NCBI RefSeq assembly: GCF_001941825.1
Contig: NZ_CP019037.1
Location: 1-64,000, forward strand
Origin: Massilia putida
GTDB lineage: Bacteria > Pseudomonadota > Gammaproteobacteria > Burkholderiales > Burkholderiaceae_D
Length of the DNA stretch: 64,000 nucleotides
Reading direction: 5' to 3'
Below are positions 45,677 through 54,996 of this stretch, piece after piece. The notes under the pieces were generated by a model that ran no database searches, was not told the DNA's origin, and saw nothing but the letters and a program-made list of their open reading frames with translations. Within the stretch, counting starts at the first letter, position 1; each line of letters starts with the position of its first letter. The translations under genes and the position numbers were made by a program.

Positions 45677-46822
45677 ATGCAATTCGAGCTGAATGAAGAA
45701 CAGCAGATGTTGAAGGACAGCGCGCGCCGCTTTCTCGAGGAAACCTGCGCATTCGATGCGCGCGCGCCCCTGGTGGCGCAGGGCAGTTTCGATGCCGCGC
45801 GCTGGAGCGTGTACGCCGAACTGGGCTGGCTTGCCATGTCGCTCCCGGAGGCGTCCGGCGGCCTGGGCGGTTCCGCGATCGAGACGGCGATCCTGATGGA
45901 AGAGATGGGACGCGTCTTGTGCGTCGAGCCGTTCTGGGCCGTCGCAGTCCTGGCCGCGCAGACGATCGCGGCGTCCGGCGACGAGCGCCAGAAGCAGGCG
46001 CTGCTGCCAGCCCTGGCCGAAGGCAGGGCCAGGCCCGTGCTGGCCCATGGCGAAGTGGAGGCGCGTGGCGACCTGTCCCATGTGGAAACGGTCGCGTCCC
46101 CGGCCGGCCCCGGACGCTGGCGCATCAACGGGCGCAAGTCGCTCGTCGTGGGCGGCAACGCGGCCGATCGCTTCATCGTCTCCGCGCGCACGGCCGGCAC
46201 CGCCGCGGAACGGCATGGGATCACGCTGTTCATCGTGGCGCGCGACGCGCCGGGTCTCGACGTCCGGGAGCTCAGGCTCATCGACAACCGCTGGTGCGCG
46301 GATCTCGTGCTCGACGACGTCGAGGTGGCAACGGCGGACCTGCTGGGCGAACCCGGCGCCGCGTGGCGGGCGCTCGACGCCGGTCATGCCCACGCCATGG
46401 CCGCCCTCTGTGCGGAGGCGCTTGGCGTGATGGAACAGGCCTTGTGGATCACCCGTGACTACCTGAAGATGCGCAAGCAGTTCGGTGTGACCTTGAATAC
46501 GTTCCAGTCCCTGCAACATCGGATGAGCGACATGCTGCTGGAACTGGAGCTGTCGCGGGGCATGGTGTGCCGGGCGCTGGCGGCGATGGACGCCGCGCCG
46601 GACGAGCGCGCCCAGGCCCTGTCGGCGGCCAAGGTCCATGTCGGACGCAGCGGCAAGTTCATCTGCGCCCAGGCGATCCAGCTGCACGGCGGCATCGGTG
46701 TCACGGAAGAATATGTGATCGGTCACTATTTCAAGCGCATGACGGCCATCGAATATGCACTGGGGAGTTCACATGCGCACCTCGTGCGACTGGCACGGGC
46801 GGAGCGCGAACGGTTGGCCTGA
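45677..46822 (+). CDS. Acyl-CoA dehydrogenase, small partner of pair 2
   Basis: 381 residues from ATG at 45677, two bases after the upstream stop. It begins FELNEEQQMLKDSARRFLEE and contains YLKMRKQFGVTLNTFQSLQHR and IQLHGGIGVTEEYVIGHYFKR. The FAD-binding middle part is short and divergent, as in small partners of heteromeric dehydrogenases. It is the intact counterpart of the frameshifted gene at 42108. It ends the operon, which is convergent with the TetR gene. Confidence 0.9.
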   Translation: MQFELNEEQQMLKDSARRFLEETCAFDARAPLVAQGSFDAARWSVYAELGWLAMSLPEASGGLGGSAIETAILMEEMGRVLCVEPFWAVAVLAAQTIAASGDERQKQALLPALAEGRARPVLAHGEVEARGDLSHVETVASPAGPGRWRINGRKSLVVGGNAADRFIVSARTAGTAAERHGITLFIVARDAPGLDVRELRLIDNRWCADLVLDDVEVATADLLGEPGAAWRALDAGHAHAMAALCAEALGVMEQALWITRDYLKMRKQFGVTLNTFQSLQHRMSDMLLELELSRGMVCRALAAMDAAPDERAQALSAAKVHVGRSGKFICAQAIQLHGGIGVTEEYVIGHYFKRMTAIEYALGSSHAHLVRLARAERERLA

Positions 46823-46880
46823 CCGGCGTGTCTTCCTCGCCAGTCGGCGCCGTCCCGCCCAGGGGCGCCTGATGTCCCGA

Positions 46881-47705
46881 TCAGGCGGCCTTGCGTTGCC
46901 TGGTCGCGGGCTTCGCAGGCTTGGCTGCATTGCTGGCCGCCGACTTGGCGGCCTTTGCGATGCTAGCCGCCTTTTTTTTTGCCGATTTCGCCGCGACCGA
47001 CGGGGGCATGACTTCCTTCGCTGCCCGGTCGGTATTCGCCACCGGCGGGCTGACCTCATGCGGCCCCGCTCCGCCGCGTATCGTCATCGCGACGATGCGC
47101 GCCATGTTGGCATTGATCCGCTTCGCGCCCAGGCCCGCGGCCATGACCTCCGGATCCGTAGCGGCCATATGTTCCATCGCGCCATGCAGGATCGACGCTT
47201 CGGCATACGCGTCCGCACGTTTTCGGCCCCCGGGCACGGCAGGATTGATCGACAGGATGCGCTCGGCGAAGCGTTCGATAAAGGGAAGGAAGGTATTCAT
47301 CCGCAACTCGGCGAAACGCGGATCGCCCCGCGTCGCTTCGAGGTTTCGGTAGCGCAACACCGCGCGATGCTTGTTCCAGACCTCGTTCAGGGCGTCGATC
47401 ACATTTGCCGCATGCTGCTCGAGATTGTCGCGCGACCAGGCCTGGTCGAAGATGGCGTGCACCGCGGCCATGTCCTCGCCGGCGACCTCGCTCAGGGCGA
47501 ACAGGATGTCCTTGGTGTCGTCGAAATACATGTAGAAGGTAGCCGGCGAGATATTGGCTTCCGCCGCGATGCCGACGGCCGTCAGTTCCAGCGGCGAATT
47601 GGTCAGTAGCAAGCGCCGGGTCGCGTCCATCAGCCGCGCGCGCGTCTCCTGGCCTTTGCGGCCTAGGATCTGTCCTTGTTTGTTCAGTTGTACTGCTGCA
47701 CTCAT
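46881..47705 (-). CDS. TetR-family regulator with a histone-H1-like C-terminal tail
   Basis: 274 residues. The DNA-binding helix-turn-helix lies in LTAVGIAAEANISPATFYMY (about 42-61), followed by a helical ligand domain. The last 47 or so residues are an Ala/Lys/Pro-rich tail (AAKSAKKKAASIAKAAKSAA and on) like bacterial histone H1 proteins, which is unusual for TetR. The lysine codons include an A9 run (46972-46980). Four CTGA-N7-TCAG sites mark its probable regulon: its own promoter with DUF1302, the DUF35 operon, and the SDR/flavoprotein promoter. Confidence 0.9.
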   Translation of the reverse strand: MSAAVQLNKQGQILGRKGQETRARLMDATRRLLLTNSPLELTAVGIAAEANISPATFYMYFDDTKDILFALSEVAGEDMAAVHAIFDQAWSRDNLEQHAANVIDALNEVWNKHRAVLRYRNLEATRGDPRFAELRMNTFLPFIERFAERILSINPAVPGGRKRADAYAEASILHGAMEHMAATDPEVMAAGLGAKRINANMARIVAMTIRGGAGPHEVSPPVANTDRAAKEVMPPSVAAKSAKKKAASIAKAAKSAASNAAKPAKPATRQRKAA

Positions 47706-48070
47706 GGTGGAATCCGGAGGGTGGTGTGAAAGGATCGTATCAGAGTCTCGCCATCGGATCGATGGAACTGACAGCTGTTATTCAAGTTATAACTCATGGA
47801 ACCGGGCATGGCAAGGGCATGCGCGAAGCACTTTCGCCATGATAGCAAATAACCGTTAACGTGTTAGTTATACCCCGTGCGCGGAAAGCTCGACGGCGCA
47901 GCATGCGCCCGTCGGGTCGGCTCCCGCACGCACATGCCGCACTTCTCCACCCGCTTGCGCCTCGCCCCGGCAGAACGCCTGGCGCCGCTTCCCAAGCATG
48001 TAAAAAAAGACTGGCGGCCATGCGAAAAATGGATTTGACGCGCGATTTGCGCATGGCTATTCTGCTAAAG

Positions 48071-48089
48071 CTGATGATTAGTCAGTTTT
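48071..48089. promoter_or_regulatory. TetR-type operator, copy C
   Basis: CTGA-TGATTAG-TCAG followed by TTTT: perfect 4-bp arms with the same 7-nt spacer as the other three copies. It is 366 bp upstream of the TetR start codon and 202 bp before the DUF1302 gene. Confidence 0.65.
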
Positions 48090-48156
48090 ATCAAGGCCCG
48101 CCAGGGTTTGGAAGCGGCACCTGTTGACGCTGTTGAAGTTTTGTGGCTTACTGCAT

Positions 48157-48175
48157 AAAACTGACGATCCATCAG
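48157..48175. promoter_or_regulatory. TetR-type operator, copy D
   Basis: AAAA then CTGA-CGATCCA-TCAG, perfect arms, 98 bp before the DUF1302 start. Copies C and D are 90 bp apart centre to centre, so two dimers could bind across the DUF1302 promoter. Confidence 0.65.
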
Positions 48176-48272
48176 GAATCCGGCGACCAGGCGGGACGAC
48201 ATGAAGCAAGTTGAGCCGACAGGCCGGCAACGGCATCCGTCAGTCACTACTATAAGAACAGGAGACGCAGCA

Positions 48273-49925
48273 ATGAGCAAACAAGTCTTGGTCCGCCTGG
48301 CGCGGTCGCGCGTGCCGGCCGCAATTTCGCTGGTATTCGCTGGAACATGTGGAGTGGCACACGCCGCATCGTTCGATACCGGCAATCCGAAGCTCGAGAT
48401 CCGCTGGGATAACACGATTCGCTACAACGGCGGCTGGCGCATGGAAAAGGTGAATCCGGCGTTCTACGGAAGCGCCGCCAACGACGAGACGGAAGGCCGC
48501 TTCAAGCGCGGCGACATGATGCTGAACCGGGTCGACCTGCTGTCGGAACTGGACGTCGTCTGGGACGGCAATTTCGGCGGGCGTGTCAGCGCAACCGGTT
48601 GGGCCGATGGTGCGTATTCCAGCCACTCGGAGCGCAATCCCGCGCTGACCTCGGCCGGCAATTATCAAAACGATCGCTACAACAGCTATGCCAAGCGCTA
48701 CATCGTCGGCCCTTCCGGCGAGATCCTGGACGCCTTCGTCTTCGGTCGCCTGGACCTCGGCGCGACGACGCTGAACCTGAAGCTGGGCCAGCACAACGTG
48801 TACTGGGGCGAGTCGTCATACTCAGTCGGTAACAGCATCGCCTATTCGCAGGGGGCGGTGGATAGTATCAAGGCCGCGACGAGCCCGGGCGCCGAGGCCA
48901 AGGAACTGTACTTGCCGCGCCGCCAGCTGTCCGCACAAATGACGGTCAACGACGAACTGTCGATCGGCGCCCAATACGCCTTCTCCTGGTCGCCGTTCCG
49001 GCTCGTGCCCGGCGGTACCTATTTCGCCACCGGCGATGCCACCCGCTCCGATTTCGCCGCGCCGGGCGTCGCCAATGGTCCGGACCTGCGTCCCGGGAAC
49101 AGCGGCGACTATGGCGTGATGTTGCGCTACAGCCCGGCGGTGCTGGGCGGCACGGTTGGTCTGTATTACCGCAAGTTCGACGAGAAGCTGCCGTGGGCCT
49201 TCACCCAATTGGCGCCGACGCGGCAAGTGCGCTTCAACTTCGCCCGCGACACCGAACTGCTCGGCATCAGCCTGGCCAGGACGCTCGGCAGCGTCAGCGT
49301 CGGCTCCGAACTGTCGGTGCGCAAGAATACTGCCCTGAACTCCACGACGACGGTGGTGACGCCGACCAATGGCGTCGGCCCGAGCTACGAGGCCGTCGAA
49401 GGCGCGCGCGGCGACACGCTCCATGGCCTGGTCAACGGTTCCTGGCTGTTGCCGAGGACCGCGCTGTGGCAAGGCGGTGCGCTGGCGGGTGAAATCAATT
49501 TCAGCCACCTGATGCGGGTGACGAAAAACCCCGGCCGCTTCAACGGCGAAGGCTATGCCTGCCCGGCGGGACGCGACCGGTCCGACGGCTGCTCGACCAA
49601 GAACGCGGTCGGCACGAACATTACGTTCTCGCCGTCCTGGCCGCAGGCGTTCGCGGGCTGGGACGTGTCCATGCCAACGTCGCTGGCCTATCAGATCTAC
49701 GGCAACGGCGCCGCTCTGGGCGGCGGTAACGAAGACGCGATGACGTGGTCGCTGGGTCTGGCAGCCACGCTGTATTCGCGCTACGACTTCGCCATCAAGT
49801 ACGTGGACGGCAAGGCGCGCTACAAGACCAATCCGGCCACGGGACTGGTCAGCACCACCAACGGGTCCGGCGCCATCCAGAGCGACCATGGCTGGCTGTC
49901 CGTCACTTTCAAGACGACGTTCTGA
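48273..49925 (+). CDS. DUF1302 family outer-membrane protein
   Basis: 550 residues from ATG at 48273 after AACAGGAGACGC; an in-frame ATG at 48201 is less likely. A signal peptide ends near AGTCGVAHA. The mature chain has alternating beta-strand patterns (LEIRWDNTIRYNGGWRM, LNLKLGQHNVYWGES) and ends in phenylalanine (VTFKTTF), as beta-barrel proteins do. DUF1302 is regularly encoded with DUF1329, YCF48-like and RND genes, in clusters for hydrophobic substrates. A role in passing such compounds through the outer membrane is an inference. Confidence 0.85.
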   Translation: MSKQVLVRLARSRVPAAISLVFAGTCGVAHAASFDTGNPKLEIRWDNTIRYNGGWRMEKVNPAFYGSAANDETEGRFKRGDMMLNRVDLLSELDVVWDGNFGGRVSATGWADGAYSSHSERNPALTSAGNYQNDRYNSYAKRYIVGPSGEILDAFVFGRLDLGATTLNLKLGQHNVYWGESSYSVGNSIAYSQGAVDSIKAATSPGAEAKELYLPRRQLSAQMTVNDELSIGAQYAFSWSPFRLVPGGTYFATGDATRSDFAAPGVANGPDLRPGNSGDYGVMLRYSPAVLGGTVGLYYRKFDEKLPWAFTQLAPTRQVRFNFARDTELLGISLARTLGSVSVGSELSVRKNTALNSTTTVVTPTNGVGPSYEAVEGARGDTLHGLVNGSWLLPRTALWQGGALAGEINFSHLMRVTKNPGRFNGEGYACPAGRDRSDGCSTKNAVGTNITFSPSWPQAFAGWDVSMPTSLAYQIYGNGAALGGGNEDAMTWSLGLAATLYSRYDFAIKYVDGKARYKTNPATGLVSTTNGSGAIQSDHGWLSVTFKTTF

Positions 49926-49994
49926 TCTGGAACAGCAGCGGGCCGCCGGCGCCGTGGCGATCCGGCGGTTGAAGTCATAACAGGAGACATGAAA

Positions 49995-51380
49995 ATGCAA
50001 AAGACGATTCACATCATCGCGGCTGCGGCCGCGGGCCTGGCACTGGCGCTTCCGGCACTGGCCGAGGTCACGGCGGAGGAGGCCAGGCAGCTCGGCACGA
50101 CCCTGACGCCCATGGGCGCCGAGCGCGCCGGAAACAAGGCCGGCACCATTCCCGAGTGGACGGGCGGGCTGTGCAAGGCGCCGGCCGGGTATAGCCCGAA
50201 GCAGGGGGCGCAGGCAGGCGGGGCGCCGTACATCGACCCCGTCGCCGCCGACAAGCCGCTGTTCCGCATCACGCGCGCTAACCTCGCGCAATATGCCGAC
50301 AAGATCGACGACGGCACGAAGGAGCTGTTCCGGCGCTATCCGACGTTCGCCATCGATATCTATCCGACGCGCCGCCTGGCGTGCTACGCGGACTGGGTGT
50401 ACGAGAACACCGCCAAGCGCATCAACCAACCGAAACTGGTCGGCAACGCGCCGGGCATCACGGGCGCGCATGCGCAAGTGCCGTTCCCGATTCCCAAGAG
50501 CGGTGCGGAAGTCATGTGGAACGTGATCCTCAAATTCGAGCCGGTGCGCTACCGCTTCAAGCTCGATGCCGGCCTGATGGATACCTCAGGAACGTTCACC
50601 CGCGCATCGTTCCAGGTTGCCGACACCGAAAACCTGTACTGGGACAATACCGTGACGTCGCTGCCGGAAGACAAGCCCTACCGCAGGCAAGTGGCCTCGA
50701 ACCTGGAGCCGGCGTCGCAGGCGGGCCTGGCCACCTTGCGCGTCGCCTTCCTGCGCCAGGATCAGCATGACGACATGGCATGGAGCTATGTGCCCGGCCA
50801 GCGCCGGGTGCGCCTTGCGCCCGAGTTCAAGTACGACACCGTCTCGACCACGTCCGGTGGCCTGTTGATTTTCGATGAAATCGGCGGCTTCGACGGCAAG
50901 CTCGACAAGTACAACTGGAAGCTCCTCGGCAAGCGCGAGATGTACATCCCTGCCAATGACTACCGGTTCCTCGCCGCGACGACCGAGGAAACGATGAAGA
51001 AGGACCACGCCAACCCGGACCTGTTCCGCTGGGAGCTGCGCCGGGTGTGGGTAGTCGAAGGGTCGCTGAAGGAGGGCGAGCGCCATGTCCAGCAGAAGAA
51101 GGTGTTCCTGGTCGACGAAGACAGCTGGGTATCGCCGGTCTATTACAGCGTCGATCACTCCGGCAAGATTCACCACTTGATGCACCTGCCGCCGATCCAG
51201 GAATACGACAAGCCCGGTACGCGTACCGGCGCATTCGTGCTGTACGACATGCCGCGCAACCTGTATGGCTTCCAGACCAAGCCGCAAGGGCGTCCCGACC
51301 AGTTCGGCTACATGAAAGTCTCGGCTTACCCGAGCAATTTCTTCACGCCGGACTCGCTGGCTGGACGCGGGGTACGCTGA
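49995..51380 (+). CDS. DUF1329 family periplasmic/outer-membrane lipid-handling protein
   Basis: 461 residues. The second of two close ATGs (49995) has the better distance from AGGAG. A signal peptide (IIAAAAAGLALALPALAEV) is followed by AGTIPEWTGGL, a DUF1329 hallmark, and a LolA/LolB-like beta fold (RRVRLAPEFKYDTVSTTSGG, FDEIGGFDGKLDKYNWKLLG). It is the constant partner of DUF1302. The pair may form a carrier path between outer membrane and the RND exporter encoded downstream. Its biochemical function is not established. Confidence 0.85.
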   Translation: MQKTIHIIAAAAAGLALALPALAEVTAEEARQLGTTLTPMGAERAGNKAGTIPEWTGGLCKAPAGYSPKQGAQAGGAPYIDPVAADKPLFRITRANLAQYADKIDDGTKELFRRYPTFAIDIYPTRRLACYADWVYENTAKRINQPKLVGNAPGITGAHAQVPFPIPKSGAEVMWNVILKFEPVRYRFKLDAGLMDTSGTFTRASFQVADTENLYWDNTVTSLPEDKPYRRQVASNLEPASQAGLATLRVAFLRQDQHDDMAWSYVPGQRRVRLAPEFKYDTVSTTSGGLLIFDEIGGFDGKLDKYNWKLLGKREMYIPANDYRFLAATTEETMKKDHANPDLFRWELRRVWVVEGSLKEGERHVQQKKVFLVDEDSWVSPVYYSVDHSGKIHHLMHLPPIQEYDKPGTRTGAFVLYDMPRNLYGFQTKPQGRPDQFGYMKVSAYPSNFFTPDSLAGRGVR

Positions 51381-51381
51381 C

Positions 51382-52431
51382 ATGCGGGCCGTCCACACGC
51401 TGTTGCTGGCGGCCCTCGCGCTGCCGGCCGGTGCAGGCACGCAGCCGACCCGCGATCCGCTCGATGCGCCGGCGGCGCCGACCCGGCTGGCCGCCTCGAC
51501 CCAGCTGTCCGGTGTGACGCAGGCAGGCAACCGGCTCGTCGCGGTCGGCATCCGGGGCCTGATCGTCACGTCGGACGACGGCGGCGCAACGTGGTCGCAA
51601 CGCCCGGCGCCGGTGTCGTCGGATCTGTTGGCCGTGCATTTCCCGACCCCGGCCCTGGGGTGGGCCGTCGGTCACGACGGCGTGGTGCTGCACAGCGCGG
51701 ATGGCGGCGCCAGCTGGGTGAAGCAGTTCGATGGCCGGCAGGCCGCCCAGCAATTGACGGCCCATTTCAAGCGCCTGGCGGATGGCGGCGACAAGGTCGC
51801 CGCGCGCCTGCTCGAGGATACCCGCCTGAATTACGAGAACGGTCCCGAGCAGGCTTTGCTGGATGTCTGGTTCGAGGACGCGCAGCATGGGTTCGTGTGC
51901 GGGTCGTTCGGCACGCTGTTCGCCACGAGCGACGGCGGCAAGAGCTGGCAATCATGGGTGGAGAAGGTCGAGGCGGACAACGCGCTGCACCTGAATGCGA
52001 TCCGCGGCGTGGGCGATGACATCTATATCGCCTCCGAGAAGGGCATCGTGTTCAGGCTCGACCGCGCGCGCCAGCGCTTTGTCCGTACCGACACCGGTTA
52101 TGCCGGCAGTTTTTTCACGCTGGCCGGCAATGGCGGGATCGTGCTGGCCGGCGGCCTGCGCGGTACCGCCTACCGCTCGGCGGATCAGGGGAAAACCTGG
52201 CAAAAGCTCGATACCGGTACCAATGCTTCGATCACGGGCGCCGCGGCGCCACGCGACCGGCTCCTGCTCGTCAGCCAGAACGGCAGCCTGCTGGTGAGTG
52301 ACGACGCCGGTGCCTCGTTCCGCCGGTTGCGCGTGCCGCGTCCGAGCGTCTTGTCCGGCATCGTGCAGAGCGCGCCGGGAAAGGCGGTCGTGGTGGGGGC
52401 CAATGGCGTGCAGCAGGTCGCACTGCAGTAG
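51382..52431 (+). CDS. YCF48-like/BNR-repeat beta-propeller protein
   Basis: 349 residues with a signal peptide (LLLAALALPAGAGT). Asp-box/BNR repeats recur along the chain: TSDDGGATWSQ, HSADGGASWVKQ, TSDGGKSWQSW, RSADQGKTWQKL and VSDDAGASFRRL. This is the fold of the photosystem II assembly factor YCF48, but in heterotrophs it accompanies DUF1302/DUF1329/RND clusters. It is exported and probably an assembly or scaffold protein of that system. It starts two bases after the DUF1329 stop. Confidence 0.85.
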   Translation: MRAVHTLLLAALALPAGAGTQPTRDPLDAPAAPTRLAASTQLSGVTQAGNRLVAVGIRGLIVTSDDGGATWSQRPAPVSSDLLAVHFPTPALGWAVGHDGVVLHSADGGASWVKQFDGRQAAQQLTAHFKRLADGGDKVAARLLEDTRLNYENGPEQALLDVWFEDAQHGFVCGSFGTLFATSDGGKSWQSWVEKVEADNALHLNAIRGVGDDIYIASEKGIVFRLDRARQRFVRTDTGYAGSFFTLAGNGGIVLAGGLRGTAYRSADQGKTWQKLDTGTNASITGAAAPRDRLLLVSQNGSLLVSDDAGASFRRLRVPRPSVLSGIVQSAPGKAVVVGANGVQQVALQ

Positions 52432-52485
52432 CGCCGCCTGCGCCGCGCGTTTTTACCCAAGCTGTCCTAGTCACGGAGTTCAGGC

Positions 52486-54936
52486 ATGTCATCTTCACAC
52501 CAGGCAATCGAACTGCCTGTCATCACCGACCCGGCCAAATTCGATACCCGTAGCGGGTCATGGCTGGAACGGGTCATCTTCAATCACCGGCCGCTCATGC
52601 TCGTCATCTGCGCGGTCGTGACACTGTTCCTCGGCTGGCAGGCGACGAAGCTGCCTGTCAACGCGAGCTTCGAAAAGATGATCCCGAGTTCGCATCCCTA
52701 CATCAAGAATTATTTCGCCAGCCGCCAGTCGTTGCGCGGCATGGGCAACGCGATCCGGATCTCGGTCGAGAACACCCGGGGCGACATCTATGATCGCGAG
52801 TATCTGCTCGCGCTGCAGAAGATCAACGACAAGGTCTACCTGATGCCCGGTGTCGATCGGGCATGGATGCGGGGGCTGTGGACGACCAGCCTGCGCTGGA
52901 CCGAGATCACCGAGGAGGGATACCGCGGCGGTCCGGTGATGCCCGACCGCTGGGACGGCAGCCCCGAATCGATGCGCCAGCTGCAGACCAATATTGCGCG
53001 GGCGGGAATCATCGGCAATTTTGTGGCCGACAACCTGAAGTCGACGATGATCGTGGTGCCGCTGGTGGAAAAGAACCCCGAGACCGGCGAGCAACTCGAT
53101 TACGCCGAGTTCTCGCGCCGCCTGGAAAGTGAAGTGCGCTCGTTCGACGGCCCGCATGTGAAGGTCCATATCGTCGGCTTCGCCAAGCTCGTCGGGGACC
53201 TGATCGACGGCCTGTACGACGTGATGAAATATTTCGCGTTATCGGTCTTGATCGCGGCCGCCTGCGTCTACACGTACACCCGCTGCCTGCGCAGCACGTT
53301 GCTCCTGGTCGGGTCGGCCATGCTCGGGGTCGTCTGGTTGCTGGGCCTCCTGCACCTGCTCGGTTATGTGCTGGATCCGTATTCGATCCTGGTGCCGTTC
53401 CTGATCTTCGCCATCGGCCTGTCGCACGGCGCGCAGAAGATGAACGGGATCATGCAGGACGTCGGGCGCGGCACGCACAAGTATGTCGCGGCGCGCTACA
53501 CGTTCCGCCGCCTGTTCCTGGCCGGCCTGACGGCCCTGCTGACCAATATCGTCGGCTTCGCGGTCCTCGTCATCATCGACATTCCCGCGATCCGCGACAT
53601 GGCCATCACGACCAGTGTCGGCGTGACGGTGCTGATCTTTACCAAGCTGGTCCTGATTCCGGTGCTGTTGTCCTACACCGGCGTGAACGCCGCAGCGGCT
53701 CGGCGCAGCGTAAGAATGGAACAGGCGGTACCGAGCGGCCTGGCAGGCATGGTGCGGCGCGGCCTGATCGCGCTGTGCCAGCGGCGGTATGCGACCGTCG
53801 CCATCCTCGGCGCGGTCGCGCTGGCGGCGGTAGCGATGGTGGTGCGCCGGGATATCCAGATCGGCGACTTGAATCCGGGGGCGCCCGAACTGCGGGCCGA
53901 CTCCCGCTACAACCGGGATAACGCGTTCATTACCGCGAATTATGCGCTGTCCACCGACCAGTTCGTCGTCGTGATCAAGACCCCACCCACCGAGTGTTTC
54001 GGCTACGACAACCTGGTCGAGTCGGATCGCCTGGGCGCAGCGCTGCGCCAACTCGACGGCGTGCAGACCACCCTGTCGCTGGCGGATGGCATCCGGCGTG
54101 GCACGTCGGGCCTGTTCGAAGGCAATCCGAAGTGGCAGGCGCTGTCGCGCAACACGACCAACCGCTCGCAGGCCTTCGCGATTTTCCAGGGCGACCGGCC
54201 GGAGCTGGCCGACCGCACCTGCGCATACACGCCATTGGTGGCCTACCTCAAGGACCACAAGGCGGCAACGTTGACGCGGGTGGTGGACGCGGTGGAGCAA
54301 TTCGCGGCACAGCATAATGGTCCGCGGCGCGAATTCCAGCTCGCGGCCGGGAATGCCGGTATCGAGGCGGTCACCAATATCGTCGTCAAGAAAAGCTTCT
54401 GGACCATGCATTTCGTGCTGTATGGCGCCGTCATCCTGCTCTGCTTCGTGACGTTCCGCAGCTGGCGCGCCACGGTCGTTGCCGTCATCCCGCTGATGTT
54501 GACGTCGGTGATGTGCGAAGCCCTGATGGTATGGCTGAACATCGGTATCAAGGTGGCCGTGCTGCCGGTCATCGCGGTCGGCGTCGGCGTCGGCGTCGAC
54601 TATGCGCTGTACCTGCTGAGCGTCCAGCTGTCCCTGCAACGGCAGGGCGCGACACTGGCCGAAGCCTATGCGCGCTCGTTGGACTTTACCGGCAAGATCG
54701 TCGGCCTGGTCGGGGTGACGATGGCCGCCGGCGTGATCACCTGGGTCTGGTCTCCCATCAAGTTCCAGGCCGATATGGGCATCCTGCTGACGTTTATGTT
54801 CCTGTGGAACATGATCGGTGCCTTGATCCTGATTCCGGCGCTGTCACGGTTCCTGCTGTGCACCCGCGCCGACAAGGGCGGCAAGCCGGTTGCGCATGCG
54901 GCCGCCGGCCTGCCGGTCGCGGCCGCGAAACGCTGA
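52486..54936 (+). CDS. RND superfamily (MMPL/HpnN-like) transporter
   Basis: 816 residues with two repeated halves of six helices: a first helix in PLMLVICAVVTLFLGWQATK, a large periplasmic loop, then helices in YFALSVLIAAACVYTYTRC, PFLIFAIGLSHGAQKMNG and FLAGLTALLTNIVGFAVLVI. The second half repeats this (AVLPVIAVGVGVGVDYALYL). SSD-type or MMPL transporters move lipids, hopanoids or other hydrophobic molecules. It ends the DUF1302-DUF1329-YCF48 set and supplies the inner-membrane part. Confidence 0.9.
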   Translation: MSSSHQAIELPVITDPAKFDTRSGSWLERVIFNHRPLMLVICAVVTLFLGWQATKLPVNASFEKMIPSSHPYIKNYFASRQSLRGMGNAIRISVENTRGDIYDREYLLALQKINDKVYLMPGVDRAWMRGLWTTSLRWTEITEEGYRGGPVMPDRWDGSPESMRQLQTNIARAGIIGNFVADNLKSTMIVVPLVEKNPETGEQLDYAEFSRRLESEVRSFDGPHVKVHIVGFAKLVGDLIDGLYDVMKYFALSVLIAAACVYTYTRCLRSTLLLVGSAMLGVVWLLGLLHLLGYVLDPYSILVPFLIFAIGLSHGAQKMNGIMQDVGRGTHKYVAARYTFRRLFLAGLTALLTNIVGFAVLVIIDIPAIRDMAITTSVGVTVLIFTKLVLIPVLLSYTGVNAAAARRSVRMEQAVPSGLAGMVRRGLIALCQRRYATVAILGAVALAAVAMVVRRDIQIGDLNPGAPELRADSRYNRDNAFITANYALSTDQFVVVIKTPPTECFGYDNLVESDRLGAALRQLDGVQTTLSLADGIRRGTSGLFEGNPKWQALSRNTTNRSQAFAIFQGDRPELADRTCAYTPLVAYLKDHKAATLTRVVDAVEQFAAQHNGPRREFQLAAGNAGIEAVTNIVVKKSFWTMHFVLYGAVILLCFVTFRSWRATVVAVIPLMLTSVMCEALMVWLNIGIKVAVLPVIAVGVGVGVDYALYLLSVQLSLQRQGATLAEAYARSLDFTGKIVGLVGVTMAAGVITWVWSPIKFQADMGILLTFMFLWNMIGALILIPALSRFLLCTRADKGGKPVAHAAAGLPVAAAKR

Positions 54937-54996
54937 AGTCCGGCTGCTGTCGACGGCAGTAGCGGCGATACGACCATTTGACAAGGAAGTCGCTAC

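Larger units (their letters stand above)
47706..48270. other. Divergent intergenic region between TetR and DUF1302 genes
   Basis: About 565 bp without a convincing gene. It is richer in A and T than its flanks around 47760-47880 and 48000-48090. It carries two operator copies (48071-48089 and 48157-48175) and must hold the promoters of both genes. Short frames here lack an RBS and family resemblance. Confidence 0.6.

Noticed and set aside
46823..46880. A terminator between the dehydrogenase operon and the TetR gene
   Set aside because: GGCGCC repeats could pair, but stems are short and no T-tract follows on either strand.
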